Shown one piece after another: positions 6,846 to 10,830 of a DNA stretch of 10,830 bases (the stretch's first letter is position 1; every line of letters starts with the position of its first letter). The stretch is from contig RGBY01000067.1 of the NCBI GenBank assembly GCA_009919445.1, forward strand, positions 1 through 10,830, written 5' to 3'. The notes under the pieces are model-generated. The model had not been told where the DNA came from, made no database searches, and saw nothing but the letters and a program-made list of their open reading frames with translations. The position numbers were made by a program, and so were the translations under genes. Origin of the DNA: Planctomycetia bacterium. GTDB taxonomy: Bacteria; Planctomycetota; Planctomycetia; Pirellulales; UBA1268.

Positions 6846-8264
6846 TTACTGCCTGCAGGACGCGGGCCAGGGATGGCCGCGAAGCGTCAACGCCCGCAGG
6901 ACGCGGGCCTGCAGACACTGGCGAACCTCCGGCTTCGCAAGTGTCTGCCCAAGCATGAGCGGGCCAGGGATGGCCGCTTCCCGCTTGTAACGAATCCAGG
7001 TGCGGATGACGTCCTCGGTAAAGACATCACCCCGCAATAGAAAGTCGTGATCTCGCTCAAGGGCATCAATAGCCTCGGCGAGTGAACCCGGCGTCTTCTG
7101 CACATTCGCCAGTTCTTCTGGTGGCATGTCATAGATATCACGATCGAGCGGTTCACCCGGATCAAGATGATTTTGAATCCCATCGATGGCAGCCATGAGA
7201 ATGGCAGCAAAGGCCAAATACGGATTGGCGGTCGGATCTGGGCAGCGAAACTCAATTCGCTTGGTCACCGGGTTGGTGGAATACATCGGAATTCGAAAAG
7301 CAGCCGAGCGATTTCGCTGCGAGTAGGCCAGGTTGATCGGAGCCTCAAAACCCGGCACCAGTCGCTTGTAACTGTTGGTGGTGGGATTGGTCAGAGCCAA
7401 CAGGGCCGGGGCATGCCTGAGGATCCCACCCAGGGCATGAAGGGCCAGATCAGACAGGCCTGCATAGCCCGATCCGCCAAAGAGAGGCTGACCGGCCTTC
7501 CAGAGCGACAGGTTCACATGCATGCCAGAGCCGCTATCGCCGTAGATCGGCTTCGGCATAAAGGTGGCGGTTCGGCCATGGCGACGGGCAACATTTCTGA
7601 CGATGTACTTGTAGAGGCACATCTGATCAGCCATTCGCACGAGGCTCTGATACCGCATGTCGATTTCACACTGACCAGCAGAGGCAACCTCATGATCGAG
7701 TGTCTGATCAGATGGTGGCACCGGGCTATAGCCCTGCCGATGCCGGACCTGATAGCCAAGGTGGCCGTCTCCTCCACGCCCCCGATTCCACTCAGCCTCT
7801 GCTGAATCGATGGCATAGAAGCCCTGATTGGCGGTCTGATCAAAGCGAGCGGCATCAAACACAAAAAACTCTGCTTCAGGACCAATGAAGCAGGTGTCGG
7901 CAATGCCCGTGCCCTCAAGGTAGGTCGCTGCCTTGCGGGCCACATAGCGAGGGTCTCGTGAGTAGTCTTCCCGAGTGATCGGATCTTGCACCATGCAGAT
8001 CACGGCCAAGGTCGGCACGCTGGTGAAAGGATCGACAAAAGCAGTGTCCGGGACTGGCACCAAGAGCATGTCGCTCTCGTTGATCGCCTGCCAGCCACGG
8101 ATGCTGGAGCCGTCAAAGCCAATGCCATCTTCGAAGACTTCCTCCTCGAGCTTGGCGACCGGAATCGTGAAATGCTGCCAGGTACCGAGAAAGTCAACGA
8201 ACCGGAGGTCGACCGCTTTGACCTCCTTCTCTCGACACATTGCGATGACTTCACGAGGCTTCAT
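6846..8264 (-). CDS. glnA: Glutamine synthetase type I, abnormal: internal gap and replaced C-terminus
   Basis: A 472-residue GSI-type protein (glutamate + NH3 + ATP to glutamine). Ordinary parts include 'FDGSSIRGWQAINESDM' (49-65), metal-ligand glutamates E130 and E132 ('GPEAEFFVFD'), E192 and E200 ('HEVASAGQCE'), H249, R301, E307, 'KRIEFRCPD' (335-343), and Tyr378 ('DRDIYDMPPEE') at the adenylylation site. Three anomalies stand out. About 21 residues are missing between D190 and H191 compared with E. coli GlnA. The glutamate-binding 'DNGSGMH' reads 'DSGSGMH' (Ser244). After 'WIRYKRE' (residue 429) the family end '...RPHPYEF.LYY..' is absent, and 43 unrelated residues follow, encoded by the repeat block. 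The expected C-terminal strap joining the two hexamer rings is thus lost. ATG 8262-8264 matches the family start; an upstream TTG at 8357 is unlikely. Activity is doubtful; it may be a degenerate or repurposed paralog. Confidence 0.9.
   Translation of the reverse strand: MKPREVIAMCREKEVKAVDLRFVDFLGTWQHFTIPVAKLEEEVFEDGIGFDGSSIRGWQAINESDMLLVPVPDTAFVDPFTSVPTLAVICMVQDPITREDYSRDPRYVARKAATYLEGTGIADTCFIGPEAEFFVFDAARFDQTANQGFYAIDSAEAEWNRGRGGDGHLGYQVRHRQGYSPVPPSDQTLDHEVASAGQCEIDMRYQSLVRMADQMCLYKYIVRNVARRHGRTATFMPKPIYGDSGSGMHVNLSLWKAGQPLFGGSGYAGLSDLALHALGGILRHAPALLALTNPTTNSYKRLVPGFEAPINLAYSQRNRSAAFRIPMYSTNPVTKRIEFRCPDPTANPYLAFAAILMAAIDGIQNHLDPGEPLDRDIYDMPPEELANVQKTPGSLAEAIDALERDHDFLLRGDVFTEDVIRTWIRYKREAAIPGPLMLGQTLAKPEVRQCLQARVLRALTLRGHPWPASCRQ
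6855..6977. repeat. Palindrome and direct-repeat mosaic within the 3' end of glnA
   Basis: The block contains a perfect 19-bp direct repeat (GCGGGCCAGGGATGGCCGC at 6862-6880 and 6959-6977), itself an imperfect palindrome around GGCCAGGGATGGCC. A 14-bp direct repeat GCAGGACGCGGGCC lies at 6855-6868 and 6896-6909. There is a 6-bp palindrome GCCCGC/GCGGGC (6892-6897/6903-6908). A strong hairpin has 9-bp arms GCAGACACT (6911-6919) and AGTGTCTGC (6940-6948) plus inner GCGAA/TTCGC (6921-6925/6934-6938). Such density is unlike ordinary coding DNA and resembles REP/BIME or Rickettsia-type palindromic elements. It is open in the glnA frame and encodes almost all of the abnormal GlnA tail. No transposase is nearby. 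Confidence 0.85.
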
Positions 8265-8339
8265 AGGACGAACTCTTGGCCTAGAGGAAAGGATGGAGGC
8301 TAGGCTGCAATGTACCACGGAATTGGCCTGTACCTGAGT

Positions 8340-8367
8340 AGCCAGACCTGTTTTCAAGCCAGACCTG
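8340..8367. repeat. Pair of 11-bp direct repeats upstream of glnA
   Basis: AGCCAGACCTG occurs at 8340-8350 and again at 8357-8367, perfectly repeated with a 17-base period, about 75-100 bases before the glnA ATG. On the glnA strand it reads CAGGTCTGGCT twice. It may be a tandem regulator-binding site; it does not match the NtrC or sigma-54 consensus as I know them. Chance duplication cannot be excluded. Confidence 0.5.
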
Positions 8368-8369
8368 CT

Positions 8370-8720
8370 CTAGCGCAGATGGGCGAGGCCGTCCACAATC
8401 GTCAACTGACCGCTGAGCAGACTCCCCTTCAGGAAAAGGCGGATCTCCTCAGCAGCCTGGTCCGTCTGCCACTCATACTGCCCTGTATCAACCCGGCGGG
8501 CAAACCCGCGGCCTCCCGAGACCTCGCCTTCCAACCGGTCCAGCCAGATCAGTCGGTGTTCAGGCAGGGGTGAGGCAGCAATGGCTGGCCCATCAACAGC
8601 CGGCATCTCAGCCAACCGCCAGGTGCGACAGGCGGCAGCCTCTTCCAGCAACAGGTCAAAATGCCGACCGGCTGGATCATCTGGATGACCAACATGCTCA
8701 AGCAGCACAAACCGAGACAT
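8370..8720 (-). CDS. LigD N-terminal (3'-phosphoesterase)-like small protein
   Basis: A 116-residue protein resembling a stand-alone version of the phosphoesterase domain of bacterial LigD ('DNA polymerase ligase N-terminal domain'), which trims 3' ends in end joining. Similarity rests on 'RFVLLEH' (3-9), 'HFDLLLEE' (20-27), 'CRTWRL' (31-36), 'PEHRLIWLDRLEG' (53-65) and 'VSGGRG' (67-72). Against Pseudomonas LigD, H9, H20, D22 and H55 fit catalytic His42, His48, Asp50 and His84. The catalytic Arg52 position is Leu24, and Tyr88 falls on Trp59. Without Arg the classical activity is unlikely, so it may bind nucleic acid or have another role. The ATG at 8718-8720 is preceded by GGTGA. It lies 27 bp downstream of thrS and is probably cotranscribed. 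No Ku or ligase gene is in the window. Confidence 0.7.
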   Translation of the reverse strand: MSRFVLLEHVGHPDDPAGRHFDLLLEEAAACRTWRLAEMPAVDGPAIAASPLPEHRLIWLDRLEGEVSGGRGFARRVDTGQYEWQTDQAAEEIRLFLKGSLLSGQLTIVDGLAHLR

Positions 8721-8747
8721 CAGGTCACCACAAAATCAGGCAGGGCA

Positions 8748-10400
8748 TCAATACGCCTCAGCGGCAGCCGGTTTGGTCCCGCCGAGCCCTAGAGGCTTGG
8801 GCTTGTGCCGCACGGCCCGCCGGGCATTTTCATCACGGAGCCGCTCAATCGCTGACTCAAGACTCATCGCCCCGAGGTCGCCGTCGAGTCGATCACGAAG
8901 GCTAACCGTGCCCGCGGCTTCGTCACGCGGGCCACAGACCACCATCATGGGCACCAACTCAAGCTGAGCTTTGCGAATCTTGGCACCGAGTTTCTCAGCA
9001 TCCAGATCAACGCCTACTCGCAGGCCAGCCGCCTTGAAGGCCGCCTCGACCTGACGGGCATAGGCTTCGCTTTTGGCACTGACCGGAATCACCCGCACCT
9101 GCTCGGGGGCCAGCCAGAGCGGGAAGGCTCCGGCAAAGTGTTCGATAAGGACACCAATGAATCGCTCCATGCTGCCCAGCGGTGCTCGATGAATCATCAC
9201 CGGCTTGTGCCGAGCGTTATCGGCACCGATGTATTCCAGATCAAACCGCTCGGCACTCGGCAGGTTATAGTCGAGCTGAACGGTGCCCAGCTGCCACTCG
9301 CGGCCCAGGGAGTCGTTGATCACAAAGTCGATCTTAGGGCCGTAGGTGTGGTGGGGGCAGTTCATCGGCTTGAGCAGATACTGCTCATCTTCATGCATCT
9401 CGATCGGCTTGAACTGGCTGTCGGCATAATACGGATAGTGGCCCGAGATCTTGTAGAGGTCGACCTTGCCGATATGGGGCGTGTAAACCGGCTCGTAGCC
9501 ACGGGCGGTAAGTTCCTCCCGCATCAATCCTTCAAGCACACTGCGAACCGTCGCCCCCTTGGGCATCCAGAGGACCAGGCCCGAACCGACCAATGGACTG
9601 GTCGTGAACAGATCAAGCTGCTTCCCCAGCACCCGATGGTCACGCTTGCGGGCCTCTTCCAGGGCCTCAAGGTGACGATCAAGATCTTCCTGGGTAAACC
9701 AGGCCGTTCCATAGAGCCGCTGCAGCTGGGCGTTGTTGGCATCGCCCTTCCAGTAGGCACCTGCCAAGCTCGTTAACTTGAAGCCGCCAATGCAGCCGGG
9801 GCTCGGGATGTGAGGCCCCCGGCAGAGATCCACAAACTCACCCTGCCGATAGAACGAAAGGGTGGGATGATCAGCAAGGCCTGTCTCGATGTGCTCAACC
9901 TTTAGGGGCTGCTTCAGGTCACCGACAATTTCGACAGCCTTGGCCCGATCGACCTCAACTCGCTCGAAAGCCTCATCGGCCGCAATGATCTTCCGCATCT
10001 CTGCTTCAATTTTTGGAAGATCTTCCTCGGTGATCGGCTGCTTTGCCCGCATGTCGTAATAAAAGCCGTCACCCACTGTCGGCCCGAACGCAAGCTCCAC
10101 ATCATCAAACAGCCGCAACACTGCCCGGGCCATCACATGGGCAGCCGAGTGCCGCATGACAGGAAGGGCACGAGGATCCCCCGCCTCCAGCAGTTCAACG
10201 GTTGGCTCGCCATCCTCCGGCAGTGGGCTGTCGAGGCCTACCAGTTTGCCCGCCAGCAACGCCGCAATTGGCTGAAAGCCTCCATCGCCATGAGCACGCA
10301 GCGTCTCTGCCACGTCAGACAGCCGGCTGCCAGCGGCGAAGGAGTGGGTCTGTGGGGCGGCCGCAGGGTCTTTCGGGTTGAGCAACGCAATGGTGGGCAT
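8748..10400 (-). CDS. thrS: Threonyl-tRNA synthetase with motif 2 region missing
   Basis: A 550-residue ThrRS; the family is usually about 640. Present are the TGS domain (1-75), the editing domain with H84/H88 ('RHSAAHVM') and 'CRGPH' (193-197), 'YWKGD', and the catalytic start 'LVLWMPKGATVRSVLE' and 'YLLKPMNCPHH' (zinc ligand C348). Also present are 'YGPKIDF', 'MIHRA' (zinc ligand H404), motif 3 'GSMERFIG' and the anticodon-binding domain (about 430-530). Between H351 and Y353 only one Thr remains, where E. coli has about 124 residues (337 to 462). The missing segment carries motif 2 ('fR.E'), the 'TRVRGFTQDDAHIFC' stretch with the third zinc ligand His385, and the following helices. As read, it cannot form a normal aminoacylation site. 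Start ATG 10398-10400 follows AAGGA nine bases upstream; a TTG at 10469 is less likely. It may be a paralog, a pseudo-enzyme or an assembly collapse. Confidence 0.9.
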   Translation of the reverse strand: MPTIALLNPKDPAAAPQTHSFAAGSRLSDVAETLRAHGDGGFQPIAALLAGKLVGLDSPLPEDGEPTVELLEAGDPRALPVMRHSAAHVMARAVLRLFDDVELAFGPTVGDGFYYDMRAKQPITEEDLPKIEAEMRKIIAADEAFERVEVDRAKAVEIVGDLKQPLKVEHIETGLADHPTLSFYRQGEFVDLCRGPHIPSPGCIGGFKLTSLAGAYWKGDANNAQLQRLYGTAWFTQEDLDRHLEALEEARKRDHRVLGKQLDLFTTSPLVGSGLVLWMPKGATVRSVLEGLMREELTARGYEPVYTPHIGKVDLYKISGHYPYYADSQFKPIEMHEDEQYLLKPMNCPHHTYGPKIDFVINDSLGREWQLGTVQLDYNLPSAERFDLEYIGADNARHKPVMIHRAPLGSMERFIGVLIEHFAGAFPLWLAPEQVRVIPVSAKSEAYARQVEAAFKAAGLRVGVDLDAEKLGAKIRKAQLELVPMMVVCGPRDEAAGTVSLRDRLDGDLGAMSLESAIERLRDENARRAVRHKPKPLGLGGTKPAAAEAY

Positions 10401-10521
10401 GTCGAAAAATCCTTCAGGTTCCAGATCACTTGGAGGGGTGGGGCCGTGGACGCAGCCGGGCTGTTTCAAACCACGCGTCTATCGACAGTATCGCCGCGCC
10501 GAGCGGGTGAGCAAGGCTTAC
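10401..10521. other. Intergenic region upstream of thrS
   Basis: This 121-bp gap lies between the CBS-protein stop and the thrS ATG. It contains the thrS ribosome-binding site (AAGGA, nine bases before the ATG). A near-palindrome TGAGTAAGCCTTGCTCA (10508-10524, minus sense) overlaps the upstream stop, but no T-run follows it. No T-box-like leader or recognisable promoter was seen. Confidence 0.4.
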
Positions 10522-10830
10522 TCAGGCCTGCCCGACCGGCTCACGTTCCAGGCCGGCCGCCCGCCGCATCTTTTCATGTTCCAGCCGCCGCAGATTGTAG
10601 GCTGCAATCACATCTTTGCGGGTAATGATGCCAATCAGGTGCTGGCGGTCATCCGCAGCCACCACCGGCAATTCATCAACGTTGGTGGCTGTGAACTTAC
10701 CGAGTGCCGTATTGAGGTCATCATCCGGCGTCACCGTAACGACGTTGCCATTCATGACGTCTCGGGCATTGGCAATCTGCCAGATGGTGTCGTCGTAGAG
10801 ATAGCCGCGAACATCTTCTTCTGAAAAGAT
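10522..10830 (-). CDS. CBS-domain protein C-terminus, probably ClC-type chloride channel (runs off right edge)
   Basis: The last 102 residues of a protein whose start lies beyond the right edge. The frame reads 'IFSEEDVRGYLYDDTIWQIA' and then one full CBS motif, 'ARDVMNGNVVTVTPDDDL' ... 'VDELPVVAADDRQHLIGIIT' 'RKDVIAAYNLRRL'. The preceding 'GIFS.EDVR' piece looks like the end of a first CBS domain, so a CBS pair is likely. CBS pairs bind adenine nucleotides and regulate the attached domain. The ending 'TRKDVIAAYN.RL' with 'WQIANARDVM' is typical of the cytoplasmic tail of prokaryotic ClC chloride channels/antiporters; other CBS proteins cannot be ruled out because the membrane part is not visible. 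It is upstream of thrS on the same strand with a 121-bp gap. Confidence 0.75.
   Translation of the reverse strand: MFSEEDVRGYLYDDTIWQIANARDVMNGNVVTVTPDDDLNTALGKFTATNVDELPVVAADDRQHLIGIITRKDVIAAYNLRRLEHEKMRRAAGLEREPVGQA

Noticed and set aside
6855..6977. The repeat block as a CRISPR array
   Set aside because: Repeats are only two per type, palindromic and without regular spacers; no cas genes are nearby.
7167..7805. Long plus-strand open frames opposite glnA, and similarly at 9138-9776 opposite thrS
   Set aside because: They are antisense shadows of strongly conserved genes in GC-biased DNA, with no recognisable motifs.
8316..8353. TTGAAA on the minus strand upstream of glnA as a -35 box
   Set aside because: At 16-18 bases spacing only GTACAG/GGTACA is available, a poor -10; no sigma-54 type GG-N10-GC pair was found either.
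8265..8357. Upstream TTG start extending GlnA by 31 residues
   Set aside because: The family begins at the 'MKPREVIAMCREK' equivalent, and the extension overlaps the direct repeats and shows no GlnA similarity.
10508..10524. Near-palindrome TGAGTAAGCCTTGCTCA at the end of the CBS-domain gene as a terminator
   Set aside because: It overlaps the stop codon, has a mismatch, and is not followed by a T-run on the minus strand.

Overview
The window looks like a planctomycete chromosome fragment. The evidence is a DUF1501 protein next to a PSCyt1/DUF1549/DUF1553 cytochrome protein, a family pair typical of Planctomycetes, followed by a sulfatase. Shine-Dalgarno signals are mixed in strength and the DNA is moderately GC-rich. 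No tRNA, rRNA, CRISPR array, transposase or phage gene was seen.

Layout. (1) Positions 1-4173, minus strand: a likely three-gene operon transcribed as cytochrome/DUF1553 protein, then DUF1501 protein, then a sulfatase cut by the left edge. The sulfatase start overlaps the DUF1501 stop (GTGA). These are exported proteins, presumably for breakdown of sulfated or other complex carbon. (2) Positions 4256-6232, plus strand: a ROK-family regulator followed closely by an SDR oxidoreductase, divergent from the cytochrome operon across an 82-bp gap. (3) Positions 6257-10830, minus strand: in transcription order, the end of a CBS-domain protein (probably a ClC chloride channel), thrS, a small LigD phosphoesterase-like protein, glnA, and a small secreted Cys-cluster protein.

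The most unusual part is region 3. The thrS product reads cleanly into 'KPMNCPHH' and then jumps in frame to 'YGPKIDF'. About 120 residues are missing, including class II motif 2 and one zinc ligand. The glnA product lacks about 21 residues just before its 'HEVASAGQCE' active-site motif, and carries Ser where the family has a glutamate-binding Asn. Its usual C-terminal '...RPHPYEF.LYY..' end is replaced by 43 unrelated residues. That tail is encoded by a block of palindromes and direct repeats (6855-6977), and it starts exactly at the edge of a 19-bp repeat. This resembles a repetitive palindromic element that has captured the 3' end of a gene. Real sequence, paralogous degenerate copies and assembly collapse all remain possible for the two in-frame gaps.

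Motifs and reading frames were read directly. Family comparisons (E. coli/Salmonella GlnA and ThrRS, Pseudomonas LigD numbering) are from memory and were not aligned by software.
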